Assembly: GCF_011753055.1 (NCBI RefSeq)
Contig: NZ_VWWJ01000006.1
Coordinates: 124,001 to 188,000 of the forward strand
From: Burkholderia sp. Ax-1719
GTDB taxonomy: Bacteria; Pseudomonadota; Gammaproteobacteria; Burkholderiales; Burkholderiaceae
DNA: 64,000 nucleotides
Direction of reading: 5' to 3'
Both the position numbers and the translations under genes were made by a program. The notes beneath the pieces were generated by a model, which did not search any database, had not been told where the DNA came from, and was given only the letters and a program-made list of their open reading frames with translations. Each line of letters opens with the position of its first letter. Position 1 is the stretch's first letter. Below, piece after piece: positions 36,697 through 46,230 of this stretch.

Positions 36697-38711
36697 AGCT
36701 CGCGCATCGGCTGATTCGCTCCTACGCGCTCTATACGCTCGGCTTTCTCGGCTTCGTCTACGTGATGTGGCGCATCGAACGCGTCACCGGCCCCGGCATG
36801 TGGATCGGCTACGTATTCCTGTTCGTGCCGATTGCCGTGTACGCCGTGATCGGGCTGCTCTCGCGCACTTCGGACCTCGTCGAATACTACGTGGCGGGAC
36901 GGCGCGTGCCCTCGGTGTTCAACGGCATGGCGACGGCGGCGGACTGGCTTTCGGCGGCCTCGTTCATCGGCCTGGCGGGTTCGCTGTACGCCAGCGGCTA
37001 CGACGGCCTGGCCTATCTGATGGGCTGGACCGGCGGCTATTGCCTCGTGGCCTTTCTGCTCGCGCCTTACGTGCGCAAGCTCGCGCGCTACACCATCGCG
37101 GATTTTCTCGGCACGCGCTTCTCCAGCAACCTCGTGCGCGCGCTGGCTGTGCTCGCGACGATCCTCTGCTCGTTCGTCTACCTCGTCGCGCAGATTCAGG
37201 GCGTGGGGCTGATCGCCGTGCGCTTTATCGGCGTGGACTTTGCGATCGGCATTTTTTGCGGGCTGGCGGGCATTCTCGTGTGCTCGTTTCTGGGCGGCAT
37301 GCGCGCGGTCACCTGGACCCAGGTGGCGCAGTACATCATCCTGATCGCGGCGATCCTGATACCGGTTTCGTTGATCGCGCATCGGGATGGGCTGGGCTGG
37401 GTGCCGCAACTCGATTACGGCAAGACCATGCAGCGCGTGGAAACGCTCGAACACGACGTGCGCGACGCGAGCGCCGAAGCGAATGTGCGCGACGAATATC
37501 GCCACCGCGCGGCGCTCTGGCAATCGCGGCTGGACGCCTTGCCGCAGTCGTATGTGGAGGAGAAGACGCGCCTCGTCGATACGCTCGCGGATTTGCGCCG
37601 CCACAACGGGCCGCTGCGCGATATCGACTCGCTGGAGCGGGAAATCGCGCATTTCCCGCGCGACGCGGAGGCCGCGCGCGCGGCGTGGACCCAGCAGCGC
37701 GACGATCTGCTCGCGCGCGCCACGCCGCCCGTGCCGATGCACGAACCATTCCCCGCCGAAAGCGACGACGCGCGACGCATCCACGAGCGCAATTTCCTGT
37801 CGCTGCTGCTGTGTCTGTCGCTGGGCACGGCGAGCCTGCCGCACATCCTCACGCGCTACAACACGACGACTTCGGTGGCGTCGGCGCGGCGCTCGGTGGG
37901 CTGGACGCTGTTCTTCGTCGCGCTGTTTTATCTGACGGTGCCGGTGCTGGCGGTGCTGATCAAGTTCGAGATTCTTTCGCACCTGGTCGGCCAGCACTTC
38001 GACGACCTGCCGCATTGGGTCATGCAGTGGCGGCGCATCGAGCCTTATATGATCGGCATCAGCGACGTGAACAGCGACGGCATTGTGCACTGGGGCGATA
38101 TCCAGATGCAGCCCGATATGGTGGTGCTGGCCGCGCCGGAGATTGCGGGGCTGCCTTATGTGATGTCGGGGCTGATCGCATCGGGTGCGCTTGCGGCGGC
38201 GCTGTCTACTGCGGATGGTTTGCTGCTGACGATTTCGAATGTGCTGTCGCACGACGTGTATTACCACATGGTCGATCCGAATGCGTCGAGCCAGCGGCGC
38301 GTGACGATGTCGAAGATTCTGCTGCTGGGCGTGGCTTTGTTTGCTTCCTGGGTGGCCTCGCTCAACGCGGGGAATATCCTGTTTCTGGTGGGCGCGGCGT
38401 TCTCGCTGGCGGCATCGAGTTTATTTCCGGTGCTGGTGCTGGGCGTGTTCTGGAAACGCACGACGCGGCTGGGTGCGGTGGCGGGCATGGTGGCGGGGCT
38501 GGCCGTGTGCGTCTATTACATCGTGTCGACGTATCCGTTCTTTACGCAACTCACCGGATTCGAAGGCGCGAGGTGGTGGGGAATCGAGCCGATCAGTTCG
38601 GGCGTGTTTGGCGTGCCGGCGGGGTTTCTGGTGGCGATTCTCGTGAGTCTGGTCGATCGCAAACCGGACGAATACACGGTCGCGCTGGTGGACTATATTC
38701 GGCATCCTTAG
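36693..38711 (+). CDS. VC_2705-type sodium/solute symporter, large subunit
   Basis: A 672-residue SSS-family transporter with about 13 membrane helices. The core helices resemble ActP/PutP ('DWLSAASFIGLAGSLYASGY', 'LGTASLPHILTRY'). About 130 polar residues (roughly 235-365) with coiled-coil-like composition are inserted between membrane segments, as is typical for this subfamily (TIGR03648). The substrate is likely a short organic acid such as acetate, given acs upstream; this is inference. Confidence 0.92.
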   Translation: MKLAHRLIRSYALYTLGFLGFVYVMWRIERVTGPGMWIGYVFLFVPIAVYAVIGLLSRTSDLVEYYVAGRRVPSVFNGMATAADWLSAASFIGLAGSLYASGYDGLAYLMGWTGGYCLVAFLLAPYVRKLARYTIADFLGTRFSSNLVRALAVLATILCSFVYLVAQIQGVGLIAVRFIGVDFAIGIFCGLAGILVCSFLGGMRAVTWTQVAQYIILIAAILIPVSLIAHRDGLGWVPQLDYGKTMQRVETLEHDVRDASAEANVRDEYRHRAALWQSRLDALPQSYVEEKTRLVDTLADLRRHNGPLRDIDSLEREIAHFPRDAEAARAAWTQQRDDLLARATPPVPMHEPFPAESDDARRIHERNFLSLLLCLSLGTASLPHILTRYNTTTSVASARRSVGWTLFFVALFYLTVPVLAVLIKFEILSHLVGQHFDDLPHWVMQWRRIEPYMIGISDVNSDGIVHWGDIQMQPDMVVLAAPEIAGLPYVMSGLIASGALAAALSTADGLLLTISNVLSHDVYYHMVDPNASSQRRVTMSKILLLGVALFASWVASLNAGNILFLVGAAFSLAASSLFPVLVLGVFWKRTTRLGAVAGMVAGLAVCVYYIVSTYPFFTQLTGFEGARWWGIEPISSGVFGVPAGFLVAILVSLVDRKPDEYTVALVDYIRHP

Positions 38712-38838
38712 CGTTGTGCTGCGGTATCGGGAATTGATGCTTCGGGGCGTAGTTTGTTGAGCTGATTGATCGGAACGGGCTGACGCCGGTTGTGGCAGGC
38801 AAGAATGCGTTCATCGCAACCCGACTGGAGATTGCTCG

Positions 38839-39414
38839 ATGAATGCCGCTGCGCTGATCGAAGTAGGCGACCTGATTTTTATCCGCGTCACGGCGAGGCC
38901 TTTTCTTGAAGTATCGGCGGCTACCGGGTGCTGGAGCAATCACGTTGGGATCGTGGTCGATACCTCCGGGTCCGAACCGATCGTCGCCGAAAGCACCTTT
39001 CCTTTCTCACGCTATACGACCTTGCGGCGCTTCGTGAGGCGTTCCGAGGCGGCGCGCTTTGCCGTGTGCCGGCTTGCGGGCGGTGCGATGAAGTCGCGGC
39101 ACGAGGCCATCCGCCGCGCGGCGCAAAGGCGCATGGGCGTGTTCTATGACACCGGCTTCAATCTGCGATCGTCGCGGCAATTCTGTTCGAGGTTCGTGCG
39201 AGAAGTGCTGGCCGAGGCGCTGGGTGTCGAAATCGGCTGCGTACAGACCTTCGACGAGCTGTACGCGCGGCAGCCGCAAGCCGGGCTGACGTTCTGGAAG
39301 CTGTGGTTCTTCGGCCGGATTCCGTGGGCGCGGGAGACGGTTACGCCGGCAAGTTTGCTGGAGAGTTCGTTGGTTCGGCTGGTTGGGGAGGGAGGCTGTA
39401 CGGCGGGGCGTTGA
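38839..39414 (+). CDS. YebB-like permuted NlpC/P60 family protein
   Basis: A 191-residue protein with the YebB/YiiX pattern of circularly permuted papain-like proteins: EVGDLIF at the N-terminus, the histidine of WSNHVGIVVD near residue 35 and the cysteine of QFCSRFVRE near residue 116. No signal peptide is seen. Family members may be hydrolases acting on cell-wall peptides or lipids; the substrate is unknown. Its start follows GACTGGAGATTGCTCG. Confidence 0.8.
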   Translation: MNAAALIEVGDLIFIRVTARPFLEVSAATGCWSNHVGIVVDTSGSEPIVAESTFPFSRYTTLRRFVRRSEAARFAVCRLAGGAMKSRHEAIRRAAQRRMGVFYDTGFNLRSSRQFCSRFVREVLAEALGVEIGCVQTFDELYARQPQAGLTFWKLWFFGRIPWARETVTPASLLESSLVRLVGEGGCTAGR

Positions 39415-39433
39415 GGCGGGTTGGTGCGCCGAT

Positions 39434-39462
39434 TTCCCGTTCCGCCAGAAGCCTGCTATAAT
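39434..39462 (+). promoter_or_regulatory. Promoter of tRNA-Ser
   Basis: A TATAAT -10 box (39457-39462) lies 12 bp before the tRNA. TTCCCG at 39434-39439 with a 17-bp spacer is a weak -35. The perfect -10 near a tRNA supports the call. Confidence 0.7.
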
Positions 39463-39474
39463 TCGCGTCCCGCA

Positions 39475-39565
39475 GGAGAGATGGATGAGCGGTTTAAGTC
39501 GCACGCCTGGAAAGCGTGTATAGGTTAATAACCTATCCGGGGTTCGAATCCCCGTCTCTCCGCCA
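39475..39565 (+). tRNA. tRNA-Ser(GGA)
   Basis: A 91-base class II tRNA. Acceptor GGAGAGA pairs with TCTCTCC, and the anticodon stem-loop CACGCCTGGAAAGCGTG carries anticodon GGA. A long variable arm (TATAGGTTAATAACCTAT) and the T arm GGGGTTCGAATCCCC follow. The discriminator is G and CCA is encoded at 39563-39565. Confidence 0.96.
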
Positions 39566-39588
39566 CCGAATACATTAGAAGCCCCGCA

Positions 39589-39633
39589 GAAGCCCCGCAC
39601 AATCACGCAGATTGGCGGGGCTTCTGGTTTTTT
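39589..39633 (+). terminator. Terminator after tRNA-Ser, with a repeated left arm
   Basis: AGAAGCCCCGC (39589-39599) pairs perfectly with GCGGGGCTTCT (39615-39625) and is followed by six T at 39628-39633. A second identical copy of the left arm lies at 39577-39587, giving two possible pairings for one right arm. Confidence 0.88.
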
Positions 39634-39664
39634 GGGCCATCGCCCGCGCGCTTGACTCGCGCCA

Positions 39665-42364
39665 TCACCCAATCACCCCCAACGCCCGCCCAATCGCCAC
39701 TGCCTGGGTGCGGTTCTGCGCGCCGAGTTTCGCGTTGATCTTGCGCAGATGCGCCTTCACAGTCAGCTCCGAAACGAACAGCTTCTCGGCGATCACGCGG
39801 TTGCGGTGTCCCGCGGACAGCATGCGCAGCACGTCCAGTTCGCGCGCACTGAGCGTATGGGCCGCGACGGCCGGTGCGCACGAAGCGGGCGCCTCGGCCT
39901 TCTCCAGCAATTGCGCGACAAATTCCGGCGCCACGCCCGCCGCTCGCATCGCCTGCGCGCCACGCGCCGCCCATGCGCCCACCAGCGCGAGCAGTGCGGG
40001 GTCTTCGTCGAGAAATGCCCGCACGAAGCCCTCATGACTCGCCATACGCAGCGCCTGCGCAAGTTCGTCAAGCGCCGCATGCGCAAGACCACGTCCATTC
40101 ACCGCAAGGCACAGCAGGATCCGCAGTTTGAGCGCGCGCCAATAGCGTTGCTGCGCGAGCGCCGCGTCCAGCGCAGTGCGCAACCCCGCTTCCGCCTCTG
40201 CGTAGCGATGCCGCGCGATATCGAGCCGCGCGCGCACCACCACCGGACAATCGATTTCGGTGGCATGCCACGCATAGCCCGTGCGTGCCCACTCGCCATC
40301 CAGTTCGGCGACGTCCAGCGCCTGCATGGCGGCCTCAAACCGTCCCTCCAGCGTCGCAACGCGCGCGCGCTCCAGCCACGCCGCGCTGACACTGCGCCCG
40401 GACTCGATCACGCGCCCGCTCTGCTCAAGCTCGGCAAGCAGCCGCAGCCATTGATCGACATCGCCCGCGAGCCACGCTGCACGCGCACTCAGCACATGCG
40501 TGGCGATCAGCGCATCGGTGGTGCCGGCGCTGCGGGCCCGAGGCAAGGTGTTGGCCAGCAGGCGTCGCATGGCGTCGAGTTCGTTGCGTTCGTAAAGCGC
40601 AAGCGCACGCGCGGCGTCCACGCTGGTATAGCCGCCGGCGATGCCTTCGCTTCCCGCCGCGCCCGCGCCGCGTTGATCGGCGCGCGCACCTGCAAGCGCG
40701 GTATCGAGCCGCGCGAGCGCGGTGCCAAGCCGTCCCTGGAGCAGATCGATGATGCCTTCGATCGTTTCGGCCATCGTGCGCATCACGGCAAACGGATGAT
40801 CGCGCGTGCGACCGAGCGCGCGTGAAAGCACGCCGCGCGCCTCGTCATAGCGCTGCACGCAGACGTAGCTGAACGCCAGCGCATTGCACAGCGTGTAGCC
40901 CGCAAACGTCGCGCGGTCGGGCAACTCCGCAAGCAGCGACGCGCCCGTGGCGATGCAGGCGTCCATCTGGCCCGTGAGCGCGTGCAGCACCGCGCGCAGC
41001 ACCTGGGCTTCAAGCGCCGCATTGCCATCGCCGACGAGCGTTTGCGTTGCGCGCATCGCATCGCCGTAGCGTCGGTTGAGCAGCAGCACCCACGCGTAAG
41101 TCAGGCCCACTTCCGGTTGCGCGGCGATGAGGTTCGCATCGATACGCTCCAGCCAGCCCATCATCAAGCGGATGCGTCCCGCACCCATCAAGGTGCGCGC
41201 ATGACGCGCGATTTCCGCGAGCGCGCGCTGCGGCTGCCCTGCGTCGAGCAGATGGTCGATGGCGGGCACCGGCCGCTTCGCCGCCAGATACCACTGCGCG
41301 GCAAGCGTGTGCATATCGGCTTCGCGCTGCGGTTGGGCGGCGCGCAGGCGATGCCGCAAAAAGCTCGCAAAGAGCCGGTGATAGCGATACACCGTGCGCT
41401 CGTCGTCGAGCGGCACGAGAAAGAGATTGGCCCGTTCGAGTTCGTCGAGCCGTTGCCGCGCATCGCCGCGGCCGGTGAGCGCGTCGCCAAGCGCCGCCGG
41501 GAAGTGCGGCAGCACGCTGGTATCAAGCAGAAAGTCGCGGCACGCCTCACTCTGTCGCGCGAGAACTTCTTCGGCGAAGTAATCGGCGAGTGCCGGATGC
41601 GCGCCGGAAAACGCGTCGATGAACGCGCCCGGATCTGGATGCGCGCGCAACGATAGCGTCGCAAGATAGAGCGCCGTTGCCCAGCCTTCAGTGCAGCGAT
41701 GTAGCGCGGCCAGATTCGTGGTGTCCAGCGCCAGCCCGCATTTTTCGCGGACGTATTCACTGGCTTCTGCAAGCGTAAAGCGCAGCGCCGCCGTCTGGAT
41801 ATCGAGCAGCGCACCGCGCGCCCGCAGGCCGCCGACGCCAAGCTCGGGCGTCGCGCGCGTGGCGACGATCAGCATCGTGCCGGGCGGCATCGCATCGATG
41901 AGCGTCTGTACGAAGGCCAGCACGCTCGCGCTGCGGATCACGTCGAAGTCGTCGAACAGGATCGCAAGCGGGCGATCGTGGGCCGCGATGTACTCGATGA
42001 TTGCGTCGGCGCTCGGGGTTGGGCGTGGGCCGGGCAGGGCGGCGTCCAGATGCAACAGGAAGCGGTCGAGATCGTTGTCCGCGGCGTCGAGACGCAGCCA
42101 GATCGCGTCGATGCTTTCAGCGCGGCACTGCGCAGCGTATTGCTGCATCAGCGTGGTTTTGCCATAGCCGGGCGCCGCGCGCATCAACACGACCCGCACC
42201 GCCTGCGAGGCATGGGCCGTCGCGAGGGTGTCGAGTAGCGCGCTGCGCGGTAATTGCGTCGGACTGCCGGCGGGCGGCGTCAGTCGGGAGGCGACGATGC
42301 CGCGTGCGGCGTGCTGTCTGGGGTGCGCCCGGCTGCTCGTGGCCGGGGCGTCGGCGATATTCAC
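39665..42364 (-). CDS. LuxR-family ATP-dependent regulator, MalT-like (LAL)
   Basis: An 899-residue STAND/LAL regulator. Walker A APGYGKTT lies at about residues 64-71 and Walker B LAILFDDFD at about 135-143. A long helical-repeat sensor region follows (about 400-820). The C-terminal LuxR helix-turn-helix (LSARELDVLRMLSAGHRNRV onward) ends at the stop. Such proteins activate transcription after binding ATP and an inducer. The divergent gene 334 bp away is a porin, a plausible target. There is no obvious ligand-binding motif. Confidence 0.92.
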   Translation of the reverse strand: MNIADAPATSSRAHPRQHAARGIVASRLTPPAGSPTQLPRSALLDTLATAHASQAVRVVLMRAAPGYGKTTLMQQYAAQCRAESIDAIWLRLDAADNDLDRFLLHLDAALPGPRPTPSADAIIEYIAAHDRPLAILFDDFDVIRSASVLAFVQTLIDAMPPGTMLIVATRATPELGVGGLRARGALLDIQTAALRFTLAEASEYVREKCGLALDTTNLAALHRCTEGWATALYLATLSLRAHPDPGAFIDAFSGAHPALADYFAEEVLARQSEACRDFLLDTSVLPHFPAALGDALTGRGDARQRLDELERANLFLVPLDDERTVYRYHRLFASFLRHRLRAAQPQREADMHTLAAQWYLAAKRPVPAIDHLLDAGQPQRALAEIARHARTLMGAGRIRLMMGWLERIDANLIAAQPEVGLTYAWVLLLNRRYGDAMRATQTLVGDGNAALEAQVLRAVLHALTGQMDACIATGASLLAELPDRATFAGYTLCNALAFSYVCVQRYDEARGVLSRALGRTRDHPFAVMRTMAETIEGIIDLLQGRLGTALARLDTALAGARADQRGAGAAGSEGIAGGYTSVDAARALALYERNELDAMRRLLANTLPRARSAGTTDALIATHVLSARAAWLAGDVDQWLRLLAELEQSGRVIESGRSVSAAWLERARVATLEGRFEAAMQALDVAELDGEWARTGYAWHATEIDCPVVVRARLDIARHRYAEAEAGLRTALDAALAQQRYWRALKLRILLCLAVNGRGLAHAALDELAQALRMASHEGFVRAFLDEDPALLALVGAWAARGAQAMRAAGVAPEFVAQLLEKAEAPASCAPAVAAHTLSARELDVLRMLSAGHRNRVIAEKLFVSELTVKAHLRKINAKLGAQNRTQAVAIGRALGVIG

Positions 42365-42698
42365 TGGCTTGCTTCCCTGTGTCCGGCTTTGATTGCGCGA
42401 ACAACGACTTCATTCGCGCAACGTCTCCTGCGATCGCTCTAAAAAGGGCGGCATCTGCTTTTGCGGCGCTTTTCGCGTGATCACTTTCATTCGATTGTTT
42501 CATATGCCGTTCGCATTCGCGTAGTCCTTTCGAACGATTCGCACGGCTGCAACAGCTAAAGCAAGCAAAAGCCACCTAAATAAAACTCTGCACTCTTGCA
42601 AAGCTATGAAGAATTGATTCGTTCACCGCACGGCGTGCGTTTCGTATCGTTGCCTGCCTGAATCCAACACCCTCTCGCATACGCTACGGAGTTCACCT
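42365..42698. promoter_or_regulatory. Divergent region LuxR regulator / porin
   Basis: A 334-bp gap without a supported gene. It is AT-richer between 42480 and 42660 than the flanking genes, and contains runs such as TCATTCGATTGTTTCATATG. I could not find a symmetric activator site. The porin start has a CTACGGAGTTCACCT ribosome-binding site. Confidence 0.5.
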
Positions 42699-43880
42699 AT
42701 GAAACGCCTCTCGCCCCGCGCCAGTTCTTTCGCCATCGCTGCCGCGCTTGCTTCAGCGACAGCCGGCGTGCATGCCCAGAGCAGCGTGACGCTCTACGGG
42801 ATCGTCGATGCGGGTATCGCCGTGGTTCACAATGCGCAGAATGCGAGCGGCCAGAATCAGAGCACGCTGTTCAAATTCAGCAGCGGCAATCTTTCGGGCA
42901 GCCGTTGGGGACTGCGCGGCAGCGAAGATCTGGGCAATGGTCTCGCCGCGATTTTCCAGCTGGAAAATGGCTTTAATGTGGGCACGGGCGTGGCGGGACA
43001 GGGGCAGCGCGAATTCGGGCGCAAGGCGATTGTGGGTCTCGCGAGCAATACGTGGGGCACGCTTACGCTCGGGCGGCAGTACGATCCGCTCGTCGATCTG
43101 GTTCAGCCGCTCACGCAGGACGGTCCGTTTGGGGGCGTATTCGGCACGCCCGGCGATCTCGACAATTACGACAACAGCCTGCGTGTGAGCAATTCGCTCA
43201 AATATACGAGCCCGCTGATTTCAGGCCTGCAATTCGAGGCCCTTTACGGTCTGGGCGGCGTGGCGGGCGCAACCGGCAGCGGCCAGACCTATAGCTTTGG
43301 CGCGGGTTATACGAATGGGCCGCTCGCGCTTGCGGCGGGTTACTTCTACACCAACGGCGGCAACACGGTCACGAACGGCGTGCGCTCGTGGACCAGCAGC
43401 TCGGACAGTCTTTTCAATACCGTCATCAATCAGGGCTTCGCGAGCGCGAACTCGATCCAGATTGTGCGCGCGGGCGGTAGTTATGCGCTTGGCGCAGTCA
43501 CGCTCGGTCTTGCGTATTCGAATACGCAATATGGCAGCGATGGCTTTTCCACCTTCCATCAAACCGCGAAATTCAATAACGGATCGGCGTTCGTGAATTA
43601 CCAGTTCAACCCCGCGTTGCGCGCGGGCGTGGGCTATAACTACACGTCGCTTACGGGCCCGGCATCGGCGCATTACAACCAGGTGAATATTGGCGGCGAT
43701 TACGCATTGTCGAAACGCACGGAAGTGTATGCGCTGGCGGGCTGGCAAAAGGCCAGTGGCCATACGCTGAATGCGAAGGGCGCGGCGGTCGATGCACAGG
43801 CATCGATTGGCGATTTTGGCGTGAATTCGGGAACGGATACGCAGGCGCTAGCCGTGGTCGGCATCCGTCACAAATTCTGA
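42699..43880 (+). CDS. Outer-membrane porin, OmpC/porin_4 type
   Basis: A 393-residue general porin. The signal peptide ends at GVHAQSSVTLYG, the usual start of beta-proteobacterial porins. The 16-strand barrel repeats include 'SRWGLRGSEDLGNGLAAIFQ' and 'WGTLTLGRQYDPL', and the protein ends in the terminal Phe of HKF. It allows diffusion of small hydrophilic solutes. Control by the divergent MalT-like regulator is inferred. Confidence 0.95.
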   Translation: MKRLSPRASSFAIAAALASATAGVHAQSSVTLYGIVDAGIAVVHNAQNASGQNQSTLFKFSSGNLSGSRWGLRGSEDLGNGLAAIFQLENGFNVGTGVAGQGQREFGRKAIVGLASNTWGTLTLGRQYDPLVDLVQPLTQDGPFGGVFGTPGDLDNYDNSLRVSNSLKYTSPLISGLQFEALYGLGGVAGATGSGQTYSFGAGYTNGPLALAAGYFYTNGGNTVTNGVRSWTSSSDSLFNTVINQGFASANSIQIVRAGGSYALGAVTLGLAYSNTQYGSDGFSTFHQTAKFNNGSAFVNYQFNPALRAGVGYNYTSLTGPASAHYNQVNIGGDYALSKRTEVYALAGWQKASGHTLNAKGAAVDAQASIGDFGVNSGTDTQALAVVGIRHKF

Positions 43881-43907
43881 TGGGATAAAACCTGGCGGCG
43901 GGAAGAA

Positions 43908-43936
43908 GCGCGCGAAATGCATTCGCGCGCTTTTTT
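43908..43936 (+). terminator. Terminator after porin
   Basis: GCGCGCGAA-atgca-TTCGCGCGC followed by six T, 28 bp past the stop. Confidence 0.92.
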
Positions 43937-43960
43937 ATTTTGCTGCGTTTATAGGCCGAT

Positions 43961-44377
43961 TTACAGCGCGGCGCGAATGCGTTGCGCAACGGCTTCCAGT
44001 TCCGCCTTATCCGCCATATCGCGCGCGTGCATGCGCAACTCTTCGCCCTTGCGGCGCGGAATCAGGTGGAAATGCACGTGCGGCACGGTCTGTCCCGCTG
44101 CCGCGCCATTGAATTGCGCAATCGTCAGACCGTCGGGCTTGAGCGCGCTGCGCAGCGCCACGGCCATTTTCTGCACCATCGCCATTGCGGCGGTCACCGC
44201 TTCGGGCGACAGCTCATAAATTTCTTCCGCGCCTTCTTTCGGCAGCACCAGCACGTGGCCTTCGGATTGAGGCATCACGTCCATGATCGCGACGGCGGCG
44301 TCGTTCTCGCAGAGTTTGATGGAGGGAATTTCGCCGCGCAGCAGCTTGGCGAAGATGTTGTTGTCGTCGTAGGTCAT
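43961..44377 (-). CDS. HIT-family hydrolase
   Basis: A 138-residue histidine-triad protein. The catalytic triad HVHFHLIP lies at about residues 97-104, and the N-terminal 'NIFAKLLRGEIPSIKL' is standard for the HinT/FHIT-like group. It probably hydrolyses adenosine phosphoramidates or related nucleotides. The start at 44377 (MTYDDNNIFAKLL) replaces a longer, non-conserved frame. Confidence 0.93.
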   Translation of the reverse strand: MTYDDNNIFAKLLRGEIPSIKLCENDAAVAIMDVMPQSEGHVLVLPKEGAEEIYELSPEAVTAAMAMVQKMAVALRSALKPDGLTIAQFNGAAAGQTVPHVHFHLIPRRKGEELRMHARDMADKAELEAVAQRIRAAL

Positions 44378-44614
44378 GAAATCCTCGGGTCGGGATAGTC
44401 GTGATGATCGCGCCTGCGCGCTGCGCCGCTGGTAACGCGCATAAAAAGGGCGCGGTTTGAGAGCGAAGCCTGGCAAGCCCTGCAACCGCAGCGCCTGATT
44501 ATCGCCGAGAGCGGCGGGGGCTTGTCTGTGTTCCTGCACGTTTTTTGAAGCGGGTGCATCATAGAGGCTCTCGCAGCGCGCGCGACGACGAATGTCTGAT
44601 ACGGAGCAACACGT

Positions 44615-45775
44615 ATGGCAACGACCGATCTCGAAGCAGCCCATTCCGCCCGCGAGGCCACTGGCTCAGGGGCCTGGCGGTTCGCGTCCCAACTATTGGC
44701 GCGCGCGGATGTGATTTTCAATGGCCCGCGACCGTGGGACATGCAGATTCACGATCCCCAGGTGCCCGAGCGCGTGCTGGCGCTAGGCAATCTGGGGCTG
44801 GGCGAAGCCTATATGGACGACCAGTGGGACTGCGAGCAGCTCGACGAATTCTTTGCGCATGTTCTGCGCGCCCATATAGATGACCAGATCGATCCGTCGC
44901 GTCTGGTATTTCACGCGCTCAAGGCGCGCCTCATGAATCGCCAGACCGTGCGTCGCGCGTGGAAGGTCGGTCAGCAGCACTACGATATCGGCAACGCTTT
45001 TTATGAGGCGATGCTCGACAAACACATGGCTTATACCTGTGGCTATTGGGGCGGCGGGGCGAAAAACCTGGACGAGGCGCAGGAAGCCAAGCTCGATATG
45101 ATCTGCAGAAAGCTGGGATTGAAACCCGGCATGCGTCTGCTCGATATTGGCTGCGGCTGGGGCAGTCTGATGAAATTCGCCGCAGAGCATTATGGTGTTT
45201 CATGCGTCGGCGTGACGATTTCGAAGGAGCAGGCCGCATTCGGTGCGGCGCGTTGCGAAGGCTTGCCGGTGGAGTTTCGGCTGCAGGATTACCGGCTGCT
45301 CGACGAAAAGTTCGACCGTGTCGCGAGCGTGGGTATGTTCGAACACGTCGGCCCAAAGAATTACCGCACGTATATGGAAGTGGCGCATCGCTGCCTCGAC
45401 GACGACGGTCTCTTCCTGCTGCATACGATCGGCAAGAATCGCCGCGACACCACGCCCGATCCCTGGATCGACAAATACATTTTCCCGAACGGTGAATTAC
45501 CGACCATCGGTCAGGTTGCGGATGCCTCGGGCGGTCTTTTTGTGACCGAAGATCTGCATAATTTCGGCGCCGATTACGATCGTACCTTGATGGCGTGGCA
45601 CGCGAATTTCGAAGCCGCCTGGCCGCGTTTCGAAGCGGAAATGGGGCATCGTTTTTATCGCATGTGGCGTTACTATCTGCTTTCTTGCGCTGGTGCATTT
45701 CGCGCGCGCGATATTCAATTGTGGCAATTCGTTTTGTCGAAAAACGGCTTGCCGGGCGGTTATCGTCGGCCCTGA
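44615..45775 (+). CDS. cfa: Cyclopropane-fatty-acyl-phospholipid synthase
   Basis: A 386-residue SAM-dependent enzyme that methylenates unsaturated membrane lipids. The SAM-binding motif is LLDIGCGWGSL at about residue 172, and the signature QQHYDIGNAFYEAMLD precedes it. The catalytic pattern 'GMFEHVGPKNYRTYM' and the C-terminal WQFVLSKNGLPGGY are conserved. The start at 44615 is followed closely by the family N-terminus; the upstream region is shared with the divergent HIT gene. Confidence 0.95.
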   Translation: MATTDLEAAHSAREATGSGAWRFASQLLARADVIFNGPRPWDMQIHDPQVPERVLALGNLGLGEAYMDDQWDCEQLDEFFAHVLRAHIDDQIDPSRLVFHALKARLMNRQTVRRAWKVGQQHYDIGNAFYEAMLDKHMAYTCGYWGGGAKNLDEAQEAKLDMICRKLGLKPGMRLLDIGCGWGSLMKFAAEHYGVSCVGVTISKEQAAFGAARCEGLPVEFRLQDYRLLDEKFDRVASVGMFEHVGPKNYRTYMEVAHRCLDDDGLFLLHTIGKNRRDTTPDPWIDKYIFPNGELPTIGQVADASGGLFVTEDLHNFGADYDRTLMAWHANFEAAWPRFEAEMGHRFYRMWRYYLLSCAGAFRARDIQLWQFVLSKNGLPGGYRRP

Positions 45776-45801
45776 ATAAGCGGCCGATTGATCTGGCCGA
45801 T

Positions 45802-45838
45802 AAAAAAGGCTGCGAGCATTGCGCCGCAGCCTTTTTTA
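45802..45838. terminator. Bidirectional terminator cfa / crcB
   Basis: AAAAAAGGCTGCG pairs with CGCAGCCTTTTTT around agcattgcgc, between two convergent genes. Confidence 0.92.
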
Positions 45839-45849
45839 TCGAATGCAGA

Positions 45850-46230
45850 TCAGCGCATCACGGCAGCCACGGTCGCGATACCCAGTATCGTCATCAGCAC
45901 GGAAGCGCACACATGAATGGCGATTTCGCCCGCGGCCCAACCGAGGCGCCCATTCTGCAAATGGGCGACCACTTCGGCGGAAAACGTGGAAAACGTCGAC
46001 AGGCCGCCCATGCATCCGGTAATGACGAACAGGCGCCATTGCGGCGAGACGTCCGGCAGACGTGCGAACGCGGCGAGCGCGACGCCGATGATATAGCCCG
46101 CGATGATATTGGACGCCAGCGTGCCGAGCGGCAGCGAAGGGAACAAGGCGTTCAGCCGCAGGCCGAGCACCCAGCGCAGCAGCGAGCCGAGTGCGCCGCC
46201 GATGCCGACGGCGAGGATGGACAGATACAT
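45850..46230 (-). CDS. crcB: CrcB, fluoride channel (Fluc)
   Basis: A 126-residue membrane protein with four helices. The conserved [10 protein letters not shown] near the N-terminus and '[17 protein letters not shown]' with the phenylalanine-box are the CrcB hallmarks. It forms a dual-topology dimer that exports fluoride. The start at 46230 ([12 protein letters not shown]) replaces a longer frame. An ATGGCGA/TCGCCAT palindrome lies just upstream; see the rejected list for the riboswitch question. Confidence 0.93.
   Translation of the reverse strand: MYLSILAVGIGGALGSLLRWVLGLRLNALFPSLPLGTLASNIIAGYIIGVALAAFARLPDVSPQWRLFVITGCMGGLSTFSTFSAEVVAHLQNGRLGWAAGEIAIHVCASVLMTILGIATVAAVMR

Noticed and set aside
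38593..38943. Minus-strand frame between the symporter and the YebB-like gene
   Set aside because: It overlaps both neighbours antisense and has an Arg/Pro-rich composition without conserved features.
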